Source of the DNA: Fonsecaea monophora
Lineage: Eukaryota > Ascomycota > Eurotiomycetes > Chaetothyriales > Herpotrichiellaceae
Direction: 5' to 3'
Length of the DNA stretch: 64,000 nt
NCBI RefSeq assembly: GCF_001642475.1
Contig: NW_019173947.1
Location: 310,001-374,000, forward strand
Shown: one piece after another, positions 54,004 through 64,000 of the stretch
How positions within the stretch are numbered: position 1 is the first letter of the stretch
How the letters are laid out: each line of letters opens with the position of its first letter
Position numbers and translations under genes: made by a program
Notes under the pieces: model-generated
What the model saw: the letters and a program-made list of their open reading frames with translations, nothing else
What the model was told of the DNA's origin: nothing
Databases searched by the model: none

Positions 54004-54344
54004 ATGAAGAATATCTCCCCAGTATGCAGAATGCCAAAAAAAAAGCAGGAGCGTGGGCGACATGAGGAAAAGGGACAACTTTTAACGGGCAAAAACTCAT
54101 CTGTGCTATCTATGCGGCAAACCTTTGGCCCTTGGGGTCCTTTCCCTGCTGCAGCAAAGACACTGCTTAGACCTTTGAAGCGTAGAGCTTGGAGAATCAA
54201 TCTTGCAAATCATGGCATCGGGCATGAATGAAGGCAGCTTCTCCTGTCGCTCGCTCGCTCTCAAGGTCCTCTCCCCAAATCAACACCACCCCCAAGAACC
54301 CGTTTGACGACCGTCAATCGCTTGTCTGATTGCCTCGGTTCAGT
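54004..54344. other. Convergent 3' intergenic region
   Basis: This is non-coding sequence between two convergent genes. It carries a poly-A run at about 54037-54045 close to the PFD5 stop. Nothing else is seen. Confidence 0.5.
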
Positions 54345-56574
54345 TCAATTCAGTTCTGTAGCTTTTTCCTTTCCCTTGCCGTTCTCCAGACGACGAATGG
54401 CCACTGCCAGATAATCCTGGATCTCCTCAACTTCGCCCATGAAATTCTTGAACCCCTTTGGCAGTGCAGGCCCGTACTGATCTCCGCCTTCAGGGATGAA
54501 TGTTGCCACGGACTTGACCCAGCGGACGTCTTCGCCGGGCTTGACACTCGCAAATTCTCCCATGAGGTTGTCCCAATGCGGATAGTAGTACAGGGCGTGC
54601 CACCTGGTCTCGACCGGACCCGGGTTCTCTCGACCTAGTAGTTCATCGTAAACGTCCTTGCGGCGAAGTTCGAAGATGCCGTCCGTATTTTTGAATCGCC
54701 ATCTCAACGTGATCAGCTCTGCAACACGTTGCAGTTTGCGTTGGCCGGGTGGATACTTGGCTCGTCGCCGAGGGAGTGACTTGATACCGTCAATCGGACG
54801 CTCCATAGTGACATTGGCCTGGAATGAGGACATGTGTACTTTGGTGGTCTTGTCATTGCGAAGGGGAAAGGCATCAAGAGTGATTTGATAATCAGGTCTC
54901 TCAAAATCGATGAGGCTGACTTGAAGTCTCGAGACCGTGTCACCCAACTCTATCCATCGCTTCTCCCGGCTCTCCGTCTCGTCTGTGCCACTTGGGTAGA
55001 AAATAGTCTCGAGCCGAAGGATAGTGTTTGGTGATGTCCCTTGGAAGTCAAAGAAGGCTCCGTAGTATTCCGTACGCTCCGAGAACACGCCCATTGATTC
55101 GAGCACGTCTGGAAGATCCGCAGCTTGAGCTTGCCGGACCGGGATACCGTTCAAGGTCAATTTGATCCGCCCTTTTGTGACCATGTCGTAGAATTCGCCA
55201 AACCCATAGCGCTCGGCCCCGCCGGTTGGTTTCTGAAAGCGCACGAATCCTAACTCGCCAAAGGCCACCCTCATGCGTACGTGCCGCTGTGAGAGCCTAA
55301 GCCCCTTGATGGAAGAATCAATCGCCTTTTTGATTTCTTTGCGATTGTGAGTATGAGCTTGGCGTCTCTTTTGATCCCATTTCTCCTCGTCGGCTGGTGG
55401 AGTGCCGTGCAGAGTGGGTAAATAGGTACCCGATTTTGGGTCGATGTCTTGAAGTGCCACCTCATCTCTGCAAACCTCATGATCGGGGAGATGCACGAGG
55501 TTGAGCGTCCGGAGATAATCTCTCGCAGAGATATTCTCCTTGATCAGATTCGCCATCCTCGTCATTATGGCATGAGCGTCCTTTTTGGACTGGGCTCCGA
55601 TCAATATATGCGGCGGCTCGGTCAAGGGAAATGCGATGCGACAGCCGAACTTGCTCCTAAGTTGATCAAGGACTTCAGCGTTGCCCGTTTCAAATTGTTC
55701 AAGGTCCATGTCTTTCGGCCACAGGAGAGCAGCCTCGACCGGAAAGTCAATTTGCGCCTCACGGAGTATCTGGTCGAGTGCTTTCTGGCGATCCTGTCGG
55801 TCAGCTCGATTTTCGGCTCTGCCGTCAAGTGCATTGTATTTGGCCCAGGCAATCGGTCTCGGCTCTGCGGGCGATTCCAGGACATCGCGTTCCCACCGCG
55901 CCACCGCGGCCTTGGTATCGGCGACCTGATGGGGTTCACCCCAGATGAAGAGCCTATCCTCTTCGTCATTTGGGTGTTTTATGAAGGATCCGGTTTTCGC
56001 CATGATTTCTCGGAGTACTTGAAGTGGATGAGTCGCCCTGTTGCCACTCCACGCCATAACCCGATGGTGTTTCCAGGTCGACGCGAGCTGATAGTCACCA
56101 TTCGGTGCTTGACCACTCTCGAACTGGAGCTGAGCAGAGCTCTTGCTTGCGGGAACGGTGGGAGCTTGCCATGGTGGGATAACATCTCGTCTGTGTTGGG
56201 TAACAAGAGGCGCCTGTCGTGGTGGGTAGAAGGAATCTACAAAGGGTTCTTTCTGAGACCGATCTGGAGGCTCCCGTCTCAGCGCAGATGAGTATGATGG
56301 TCCTGTGGGTGGATGGAAATTGCCATTCTTAGTGGCCATTCCATGGTTGAACACATCGGATGGTGCGTATGAAAAGACGGAATCGCCTGGTAAGCTCGCC
56401 TCCTCCCATCCTAGAAGATGTCAGATGCTAAGCTAGCATAACAGAGAGGAAAGCAAGAGTATGACATCTGGGTGAAAACCTACGATCAAGGTCGAGACCG
56501 TCGCCCTCATGACTGGATCGGCAAGTCAGCTCCCGAACAAACCGCACGGTATTCTGTTGGACTTACTCGCTCAT
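54345..56574 (-). CDS. Conserved fungal protein of unknown function (DUF7905-like)
   Basis: There are three exons (introns 56513-56566 and 56411-56483), giving about 700 aa. The first exon is only 8 nt (ATGAGCGA) and the second 29 nt. Splicing yields MSDHEGDGLDLDRWEEASLP leading into the long exon, in frame and with good GTAAGT and GTAGGT donors. Without these, the frame lacks an ATG until 56339. Residues ~30-110 are Pro-rich and disordered. About 120-330 looks like tandem KH-like alpha/beta units (VLREIMAKTGSFIKHP, LDQLRSKFGCRIAFP, IGAQSKKDAHAIMTRM), which would suggest RNA binding. The C-terminal ~370 residues form a domain I associate with DUF7905 of Eurotiomycetes. I have no firm function. 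Confidence 0.78.
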
Positions 56575-57428
56575 GATGACTGTTTCTGCTGTTGTTCAAA
56601 GATGAAAGCAGTCGAACGTTCCATAGAAGACTCTAGGGGTGACGGAGGAGTGAGCGGTGGGCAAAAACTTTTGCGTTCAGCAAATAGTGATACAGGTTCA
56701 GCAACAAAGGGAAGTCCTCCTCAGGCAGTCAAAAGCGGCGTGAAGCCGACCTCATTGACTAAACAGCCAAATCGCTCAGGAGCAAATGTAACAGGTTCCA
56801 GGACATCTCCTTCAAGACATGAATAACGCGGATCTAAATGTGACAAGCCGGGGGACATGTAGCAAACAAGAGGGTTTACCCGCCCGTCTCAAGACGCAGG
56901 CACACGCTTGTTGCTGGACTTAGATCCTGTGCGACAAGGACCTCCGGGTGGCAACCACAGGGAGTAGACTTATAGAAGGAGGTGGTCAGTTGCAAACCTC
57001 GGCTCTGCAGGTAAGAGCACGTTGACAGGGTCAGGACTGTCAATGAGCACTTGTGCCAGTTTAGACAAGGTTAGTACGTGAAATTAGGGATATCATTGTC
57101 CATCGGCGTTACAGCAGGAGAGAACCACAAAAGCAGCGGAATTCTCTGCTTATCAACGACGTCCATCGACAGGCAAAGTGCATGAAGATGAGCAAACGAC
57201 GAACTGCACAAGACGAACTCTCGCGAATCAACGCAGTGCAGGAGCCAAGACGCACTAACCACATCAAGGTTAACACATCCTTCCTTGATTGATTCTTACC
57301 TAATACGCGTCGACGCGTTTTGGCATCAAATCGCCAACCAAGCAAGCCCAAGTTATCAGTTGGTAACAGTACGAGGGAGACCAGGCAAAGACTACCATAA
57401 TCTTCAGTAGTCGCTCATCAGTCTCGTG
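56575..57428. other. Divergent intergenic region upstream of ORC1
   Basis: This is a promoter region for two divergent genes. ORC1-side elements include palindromes ACGCGTCGACGCGT-like at about 57304-57318 (TACGCGTCGACGCG). These contain two ACGCGT-type MluI cell-cycle boxes or near boxes, as found upstream of replication genes. No gene is seen. Confidence 0.45.
57304..57317. promoter_or_regulatory. MCB-like element upstream of ORC1
   Basis: ACGCGTCGACGCG contains a perfect MluI cell-cycle box (ACGCGT) next to a second GACGCG, about 115 bp upstream of the ORC1 ATG. In fungi MBF binds ACGCGT to drive G1/S transcription of replication genes. The match to gene function supports it, but binding is inferred. 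Confidence 0.5.
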
Positions 57429-59759
57429 ATGCCCAAGCAGAAGAGATATTCGACAACGGGAGGCCTACACCGCGAGGACTCAGACGATGAACTCGGATAT
57501 GAAGATCACCCCTGGGAATGGATTTATGAAGACAGCAGCGACACAAACCCCCAAGAGGATGACTCCACGCCCTCGAAGAAGCGAAAAGCAAATGTTCTCA
57601 CCCCCAGAAAGGCTGCCATTGTGGGTGCCCGCATGGGCTCCTTCTCAGTGCGAATAGGCGACTCGGTGCTGCTAAAATCTCCCGAGCAGGGGAAAGATTG
57701 GGTGGGACTGGCGTGCTCGTTCTCCGACACCAACGAAGATGACGAGGACGAAATGTGCGTCTGCATCCAGTGGTTCTGTACCCCGGAGGAGTTGATGTTC
57801 GGGAAACGCTCAAAAATCCCGAGCGATGTGTTGCCCAACGAATCATACATCACGGCAGACTTCAACATGAACCCATTGACAGCCATAAATGGGAAAGCTA
57901 CGGTGTTGTCGAAAGAGGCCTTTTTCAAGAGATATCCTGGCGGAGAACCACCAAAGTCAAAGTCAGCTGCCAACCGCTACGCCAAGACGATTCTGTGTCG
58001 GCGAGGGGTCAAGCAGAGAACGGTGCGATTCACCGAGGACTTTGTGTGGGAAGAGATCTACAAGGGACCGGAAGACCTCTTGGACTTGATTGATTGGATC
58101 AAAGAGCAAACCAAGGGCCGGAAGAAACAGACCGTAAAAAGTGAGGATGTGGACTATGAGCAGCAAAAGGAGACGGTCGACGACGAGCCCCGGACGCCTC
58201 ACAAGAGGAGGAAAACGACGGCGACAATTTCCACCCCAAAGTCTTCGGCCAAGGCGTCCAAGTACAGCACGCCGACACATAAACGGATCATGATCAAGAA
58301 GCCTATAGAGATCACCCCACTGGGGACTCGAGTCCTGTCCCCTTCTCAGTACAAGTCGACACCCTACTCTCACGCCCGAGCAACACTGCACGTTTCTGCT
58401 GTCCCGACGTCTCTCCCTTGCCGCTCCAATGAGTTCCACACGGTCTATTCTCATCTCTACTCGGCCATTGTGGACGGCTCCGGAGCATGTATCTACATCT
58501 CCGGGACCCCGGGCACGGGCAAGACGGCCACGGTACGGGAAGTGGTCGCATCACTCCACGAGGCAGTTCTTAATGAAGAATTAGACGACTTCAACTTTGT
58601 CGAAATCAACGGCATGAAGGTCACGGAGCCGCAACAATCCTACTCACTCCTGTGGGAAGCGCTCAAGGGCGACCGCGTCAGCCCGCACCACGCGTTGAGC
58701 CTGCTGGAGCAAGAATTCTCGCACCCGTCGCCGCGGCGGATCCCCTGCGTCGTGCTGATGGACGAGCTGGACCAGCTCGTGACCAAGAGCCAGAGCGTCA
58801 TGTACAACTTCTTCAACTGGCCGGCCATGCGGCATTCGCGCCTGATCGTTCTGGCGGTCGCCAACACCATGGATCTCCCCGAGCGGACGCTGTCGAACAA
58901 GATCAGTTCGCGACTCGGGCTGACCAGGATCACGTTCCCAGGATACACGCACACGCAGCTGATGGAGATCATCTCCTCGAGGCTGGAAGGTGTCCCGGGC
59001 AACATCGTTGACAAGGACGCCGTGCAGTTCGCCAGCCGCAAAGTCGCAGCCGTGTCTGGTGATGCCAGACGGGCTCTCGACATTTGCCGGCGCGCGGTGG
59101 AAATCGCAGAACAGTCTCAGGAGAAGCAGAATCCCGCCTCTGCGGATGCCAACGACGATGACGCCGTCCAGATAGTAACGACCCCGAGCCGCAGAGGCAG
59201 GAACATCCCCAAGGACAAAGATAATGCGAACGGGCGGGAACACGAGCCGCCTCCACAAGCGCGACTTGCGAGGGTGACGATCGCGACCATCAAACAGGCC
59301 ATCAACGAAGCCACCTCGTCCCCCGTCGCGCAGCACCTGCGTTCTCTGCCCTTGGCCGCGAAGCTCCTCCTCGCCGCGATATCGGCACTCACTCGACGCA
59401 CGGGCGTGGCCGAGTCCACGATGGGCGACATCTCCGCGGAAGCGCTGCGCATCGTCGTGGTCGCGGATAATAATGCCGTGCAGGATTTCCTGCGCGCCGA
59501 AGCAGAGGTGGGAAAAGAAGACGATGATGATAATGCAGCAACAGCAGCGGCGGCGGGAAAACGCGCCTCTGGTTCCCTGGTGCCCCGTATCCTGGCGCTT
59601 GGAGGGGCCGCCATGGCGCTGGTCCAGGCTGGCGTCATCGCCATGGAGACCAGGGGAAAGGGGGAGAGGGCGGTAAAAGTCAGATTGCGCGTGGGCGAGG
59701 AAGAAGTCAAAAGCGCCTTGATGGGGGATCCTGAGGTCAAGGGACTGGGGTTTCAATAA
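57429..59759 (+). CDS. ORC1: Origin recognition complex subunit 1
   Basis: This is a single exon of 776 aa. Orc1 is the AAA+ ATPase of the replication origin recognition complex in the nucleus. The ATG at 57429 starts the protein; the GTG one codon upstream is not a start. A BAH domain lies at about residues 65-215 (FSVRIGDSVLLKSPEQGKDWVG, CVCIQWFCTPEE, ILCRRG). A basic disordered linker follows. The AAA+ module has CIYISGTPGTGKTATV (Walker A at ~358-365), VVLMDELDQLVTK (Walker B at ~440), the VANTMDLPERTL sensor I region and SGDARRALDICRRA (sensor II, ~540). A winged-helix domain ends the protein. An acidic/Ala-rich insert (DDDDNAATAAAAG) interrupts the winged helix. Confidence 0.96.
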   Translation: MPKQKRYSTTGGLHREDSDDELGYEDHPWEWIYEDSSDTNPQEDDSTPSKKRKANVLTPRKAAIVGARMGSFSVRIGDSVLLKSPEQGKDWVGLACSFSDTNEDDEDEMCVCIQWFCTPEELMFGKRSKIPSDVLPNESYITADFNMNPLTAINGKATVLSKEAFFKRYPGGEPPKSKSAANRYAKTILCRRGVKQRTVRFTEDFVWEEIYKGPEDLLDLIDWIKEQTKGRKKQTVKSEDVDYEQQKETVDDEPRTPHKRRKTTATISTPKSSAKASKYSTPTHKRIMIKKPIEITPLGTRVLSPSQYKSTPYSHARATLHVSAVPTSLPCRSNEFHTVYSHLYSAIVDGSGACIYISGTPGTGKTATVREVVASLHEAVLNEELDDFNFVEINGMKVTEPQQSYSLLWEALKGDRVSPHHALSLLEQEFSHPSPRRIPCVVLMDELDQLVTKSQSVMYNFFNWPAMRHSRLIVLAVANTMDLPERTLSNKISSRLGLTRITFPGYTHTQLMEIISSRLEGVPGNIVDKDAVQFASRKVAAVSGDARRALDICRRAVEIAEQSQEKQNPASADANDDDAVQIVTTPSRRGRNIPKDKDNANGREHEPPPQARLARVTIATIKQAINEATSSPVAQHLRSLPLAAKLLLAAISALTRRTGVAESTMGDISAEALRIVVVADNNAVQDFLRAEAEVGKEDDDDNAATAAAAGKRASGSLVPRILALGGAAMALVQAGVIAMETRGKGERAVKVRLRVGEEEVKSALMGDPEVKGLGFQ

Positions 59760-59991
59760 GGCATCCTCTTGTTGTGGTTCTCGAGGGCTGTCAAAAAAAA
59801 AAATATGGAACCTGATAAAAGGGGGGAACCATTCAATGGGTCTGGTTTGTCTGTCCTGCCTGGCCTGTCTGGACCAAGTCACCTAGGGGACACGCGATAA
59901 CAGTGTCACATGTAGCGTTCAAACGTATGTGCATACAAAATTACGTACAACTTTGCCAACTCCCTTCCTTTTTTTCCCTCTGCACTCGTTA

Positions 59992-61228
59992 CTACACCGT
60001 GATCAGCATCTTCAAGGCGTCGTGCTCAGCGGCCGCTTTGAACGTGGTGTAGGCCTTGTCCATGTCCGAGAAGGCGAATTCGTGCGTGATCAGCTGTCCC
60101 GGGTTGATGCTGCCCGCGGCGAAGAGCTTGAGCAACATGGGCGTGGTGACGGTGTCGACCAGCCTCGTGGTCAGCGAGATGTTGTGGACCCACAGCTTCT
60201 CGATCTTGAGCTCGCAGCTCTTGCCGTGCACGCCGACGTTGGCAATGACCCCGCCCGGCGCGACGAGGTCCTGTGCCATCTCCAGGGTCTCGGGCACGCC
60301 GACGGCCTCCATGACGGTGTCGCAGCCGATGTTGTCGGTGAGCTTCATGACGGCTTCCAGGGGCGAGGCCTCGGCGCTGTTCACGGTGTGATGGGCCCCA
60401 AAGTACTTTGCGACCTTGAGACGGTTGGGGTCCCGGTCGATCATGATGATCAGACTTGGTGAATAGAGCCGGGAGGTCATCAGCGCGGCAAGACCCACGG
60501 GACCCGCGCCAACGATGGCGACCGTCGACCCGGGCTGGACTTTGCCATTCTGCACCCCGCATTCGAGTCCCGTGGGAAAGATGTCGGAGAGCATGACAAG
60601 TGCCTTTTCGTCGACACCCTTGGGCACGTGGTGCAGGCCGCTGTCGGCGAAGGGGATGCGAACATATTCGGCCTGAGTTCCATCGATCGTGTTGCCGAGA
60701 ATCCATCCTGCACTAACGCAGTGGCTGGGCATGCCTCTCCGGCAGTAGTTGCAGGTTGCACAGCTGGAAATGCAGTTGATGAGGACTCGATCTCCCTTCT
60801 TGAATCGAGACACCCCGGGACCTGGCTCCTCGACGACGCCAACACCTGCCCTCGGTTAGCAGCTAGGAATTCTCGACGGTATCAAGGAAGCCAACCTTCA
60901 TGTCCTAGAACGCGACCAGGTGTGCACGTGGGCACGTCCCCCTTGAGGATGTGCGTGTCTGTCCCGCAGATTGTTGTATAGACGACTGTCACGATGGTCA
61001 GCCGCCGTAACGTAATACGTGTCGGCATGCATTGTAGGTTTGGAGGTCACCTTTCACGATGGCATCGGAAGCTTCCTGAATCTTAGGGACAGGGCGATCC
61101 TCCAGACCACACTGACCAGGACCTTTATAAACAAGTGCCTTCATCGTGGATAAGTATCGGAACCTTGGTATAGTTCTGAGTGTTTTGAATGTTCCAATGG
61201 TGCTTCTTCGGACGACGGTGGTGAGCAT
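59992..61228 (-). CDS. Zinc-dependent alcohol dehydrogenase
   Basis: There are three exons (introns 60986-61050 and 60846-60895), giving 373 aa from ATG 61228 or 345 aa from ATG 61144. The medium-chain dehydrogenase features are clear. Catalytic zinc ligands are in TICGTDTHIL and GHEGVG. The structural zinc lobe is CISSCATCNYCRRGMPSHC, with four Cys. The Rossmann nucleotide motif is AIVGAGPVGLAALM, and the IDRDPNRLKVAKYFGA strand ends in Asp, pointing to NAD. The upstream start adds 28 residues rich in Arg, Ser and Thr with no acid (MLTTVVRRSTIGTFKTLRTI), which looks like a mitochondrial presequence. The internal start MKALVYKGPG is the family's usual cytosolic N-terminus. Dual localisation is possible. 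The substrate is a primary or secondary alcohol, not determinable. Confidence 0.9.
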
Positions 61229-62003
61229 CCTCGATGACTTTATGTGTGTCTAGACACCTGATGAGAGGGGAAATAGCCAGGTATGTGATTTGCTTTCGGT
61301 GAAGAGGAAGCCTGATTCCTTCAGATTTTATGCCGTGGGCACCAGTTGCTTACCAGGACCTATTGGGGGTCGTATGTGCCTCACACCACTCGTGTTCTTG
61401 ACTTAGTGCAGCATCGGATGATTGGCGTTTTTGGGCTTGTGCGGAACCGCTGGGCGCTCATCCCTCCCCCCTCATTCTGGGTTCCCTCGGTGCGGCCATG
61501 GGAACCAGTTTTCGGCTCAACTCCAGCCTGGAGTACTGATTTTGAAGGTATTGATAGGCATGAATTGGAGATGGATGAAGTTCAATCTGCCATATTTCAT
61601 CCACCAGGCTGAATGGGAGCCTCGAAGAAACATTTTCGCTTCCCCGCAATTTCGTAATTGGATACGGCGGAGCATTCGGCTGTCACATGCTGTAACGATT
61701 GGTAACTCTCATCACATGACGTCACGATCGTGCCTGCAATTTCCCCTTGTCACAGCCTTGCAGCCTCGCGTGACTTTGTCTTACAAGTACCTCGTCAGCT
61801 CGTACAAGTACCAAAACATTTCTTCTCTTCCAGGTGACCGAGCCATTTTCGCCTGATGGTCAGAGGCTTACAAGTACCTGCACAAGGATGAGCCAAAATC
61901 AGAAGACATCAGAATGGACACTGCTTGTAGGTATGAGCGTGGATTACAACCGCACAAACTGCCCCAATGGCTGTGTCCACACTCAGTCCTTTAGAGACCG
62001 ACA
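61229..62003. other. Intergenic with repeated ACAAGTACC motif
   Basis: This is non-coding sequence upstream of the dehydrogenase. The 13-mer CTTACAAGTACCT occurs at 61780-61792 and 61867-61879, and a shortened copy GTACAAGTACC at 61802-61812. No gene is seen. Confidence 0.45.
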
Positions 62004-63808
62004 CTACAGAATGTATCGGAACGAAGGATGATAGTCCTGGACATCCTCAAGAGTCTTGTGGAGGTTTGGATCTGTCGTCCCAGCTGCGGCATGTTCCTGC
62101 GCCTCCCTGTCCTTCTTGTTGTTGAGCCACCGCATCCAGAACCAGCAGAACACAGCCGACATCAATGCAAGGACCTCAAAAGCCAGTGCGATCGAGTGGC
62201 CCTTGACATACTGTGGGGGATCCGTGTAGATGTGCGACCCGAGGATAGCGAAACACTGCCCGACAATCTCAGCCGTGCCCCAGGTGGTGGCGCGCTTGGT
62301 GAAGCCCCCAGTGTTGATGTTCATCCAAGCTCCCATCAGCGTCACACCCGGGAACGTGCCCATGGTGATTAGGCATGTGGCAAATATCTTAACCTTCACA
62401 TTGTGAACCGCGATCAGGATGATATACCCAACGATGCTGCTACACAGGAGGCCCATGAGGAATACCCCCTTGGCGTTGAGTCGGTCGGAGGCCATGTTCA
62501 CCACTATCAACGTCACGAAGGCGCATGCATATGGGATGATTGAAAAGAGCTGCGTTTGCACTGAAGACAGGTCAATATGGTGCAAAAGTGAGCAGACTGG
62601 ATCAAAGACTTACCAGCAGAGTACCCAAACTGAGCGATGAAGCTGGGCAAGAAGGCGCTGATGGAAGCCAATGCCAGAGACACCCCCGCGCTGATGAACC
62701 AGAAAGGAATCGTTTTGGGATCTTTGAGGGCAATCCACATCTGCTTCCACTTGAACCCTGCGTGCTCGACATTGTACGTCTTCATGCGGTCGATTGCCAG
62801 GTCGATTTCACTGTCCCTGAAGATCCAGTGTTTTTTCTTCAGCTGATCTGGAGCGGGCGGCAACAGAATCCAACAGGCCAGCCCGACAAAGATACCAGCA
62901 ACGCCTTCAATGATGAAGAGCCAGTACCAGGATGGTCTGCCGAGGGCGCCATCCAGGTTTTTTTGTATTGCGTAAGCGATGAGACCGCTAAAGCCGCCGG
63001 CGATGGTAGCGGCTGAGTAGAAGACACCTGTCCACCTCGAGATTAGATCTCCTTGTCGGCTCTTCTTGAGGGAAGTACAACAAAAAGACATACCACTCCG
63101 TGTTGCCAGTTCATTCCGCTTATACCACATGCTGATATAAAGCGTCAAGGCTTGAAGAAACGCCGACGCGAACCCGAAGATGATTCGCAGGGCCAAGACG
63201 GTGCCAGCGTTTTTCGCCGCGGCCATACAGCATGACAGGGTGGCGAAGAGGATCACGCAGCCGCCGACCTGCCTGTGCGGCTTGAAGATGCGGACAGACA
63301 GACTGGCGGGAAGAATGGAAAGGGTGTACCCGACATCTGTTCGGTGTTGGTCAGTCTGTTCACCAGGTATGACTACCATTCATAGGGAAAGGCGGAGATT
63401 AGGCTGACAATAGAGGGAGATGGCGTTGTAGAACTGTCCATTGCTCATGTTCAAGTCGCGTTGGAAGCCCATGACCCGGGCATTGCCGATGTTTCCTCGA
63501 TCCTATTCTGCGTCAACCAGACAGGACAATGCTCAAGAGCGTACAGGCGGTCGTGAAATCGCATAGCATGGTCAGACAAGATGACGAGGCATGAGGGAAC
63601 TCACCCACTGGTTGACCAAGAAGACCAACGAGGTCATGCCCACGATCAATAGATCGGCCTTGAGCACGAGCCTGCGCTCCTCGCGAGACTTGGGTGGCGT
63701 CGTCTTCGGATCCTCGTACAGGAACCCGGGTGTCTCTTTGGTGTCTTTTGCCAGACGCTCCAGCTGGATCTCTTCCTTGCCGTCGAACTTTTCCACTGCT
63801 GAAGCCAT
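62004..63808 (-). CDS. MFS transporter, anion:cation symporter (nicotinate/allantoate-type) family
   Basis: There are five exons (introns 63503-63604, 63337-63408, 63028-63093, 62561-62613), giving 503 aa and 12 TM segments. The start chosen is the ATG of MASAVEKF; an ATG at 63916 would add 36 residues. Family marks are FLVNQWDRGNIGNARVMGFQRDLNM (TM1 loop, created by the first splice), GYTLSILPASLSVRIFKP, LRIIFGFASAFLQALTLYISMWYKRNEL (TM4-5 region) and FYSAATIAGGFSGLIAYAI. Fungal relatives carry nicotinic acid, allantoate or other small organic anions. It ends about 200 bp before the right window edge and its promoter is only partly included. Confidence 0.9.
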
Positions 63809-64000
63809 TGTTGTTCGAGATCTGCTATGCGCGAGATGATCCTGGAAATTGCGAGAGTAGTATATTGCTGTGGTCACAATCCCACGAACACTGGGAACGG
63901 GGGACGATGGAGGCATCCTTTTATGTTCCCCCGTTGTATCCCAAGCCCCCAGATTTGCCCCAGTCTGGAGTCTGGAATAGCGCTTCGTATTTTCCAAGAG

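Noticed and set aside
56509..56826. 105-codon plus-strand frame
   Set aside because: It overlaps the small first exons of the gene on the other strand, lacks motifs and is Ser/Lys-rich.
57005..57060. tRNA-like D-arm string (GGCTCTGCAGGTAAGAGCAC)
   Set aside because: No T-arm (GTTCRANYC) or acceptor pairing follows, so this is not a tRNA gene.
58644..59882. 412-codon minus-strand open frame across ORC1
   Set aside because: It is antisense to the conserved AAA+ domain of ORC1, rich in Arg, Gly and His, without any motif. It is a GC-driven shadow.

Overview
The window is nuclear DNA of a filamentous ascomycete (Pezizomycotina). The evidence is monocistronic genes on both strands, many short introns (about 48-200 nt) with GTRAGT-type donors and CTAAC-like branch points, two Zn2Cys6 regulators, and eukaryotic housekeeping genes (ORC1, CEF1/CDC5, NOP53, POP5, GPN2, prefoldin 5). 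The family mix (MHYT-domain protein, fungal AtuA-like protein, Dal5-type and sugar-type MFS carriers, intracellular GH39) would suit a Eurotiomycete such as a black yeast of the Chaetothyriales, but that placement is inference. I find 26 protein-coding genes. I see no rRNA, tRNA, CRISPR array or intact transposon. Exon structures were worked out by hand from splice signals and reading-frame phase.

Layout. 0.3-19.1 kb holds mostly core genes: an MHYT membrane sensor, GPN2, POP5, a lone unidentified gene in a 5 kb gene-poor stretch, a CSC1/RSN1-type channel, NOP53, a hotdog thioesterase and an alpha/beta hydrolase. 19.1-20.9 kb is a decayed stretch with a remnant resembling an Ulp1-type (C48) peptidase. 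20.9-27.2 kb holds two glutathione S-transferase-type genes around a peroxisomal (PTS1) acyl-CoA ligase. 28.6-45.6 kb is an accessory catabolic block: intracellular GH39 glycosidase, Zn2Cys6 regulator 1, Dal5-type MFS, Zn2Cys6 regulator 2, AtuA/DUF4387-type fusion, sugar MFS and a beta-propeller lactonase. 46.6-61.2 kb returns to core genes (CEF1, a 12-cysteine secreted protein, mitochondrial prolyl-tRNA synthetase, PFD5, a conserved fungal protein, ORC1, a zinc alcohol dehydrogenase). A second Dal5-type MFS closes the window.

How the block may work. The sugar carrier would import a glycoside, the GH39 enzyme would cleave it in the cytosol, and the lactonase would open an aldonolactone. The AtuA-like protein would process an acid or CoA intermediate. 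Two regulators sit inside the block with cis-signals to match. A perfect 19-bp palindrome (CATTGCGA-AAG-TCGCAATG) lies upstream of regulator 2, and a near copy lies upstream of the AtuA-like gene. Two CCG-N4-CGG sites lie in the promoter shared by GH39 and regulator 1. Two opposed CreA-type GTGGGG sites lie upstream of the sugar carrier. This regulon is the best candidate for something undescribed here. The substrate is unknown.
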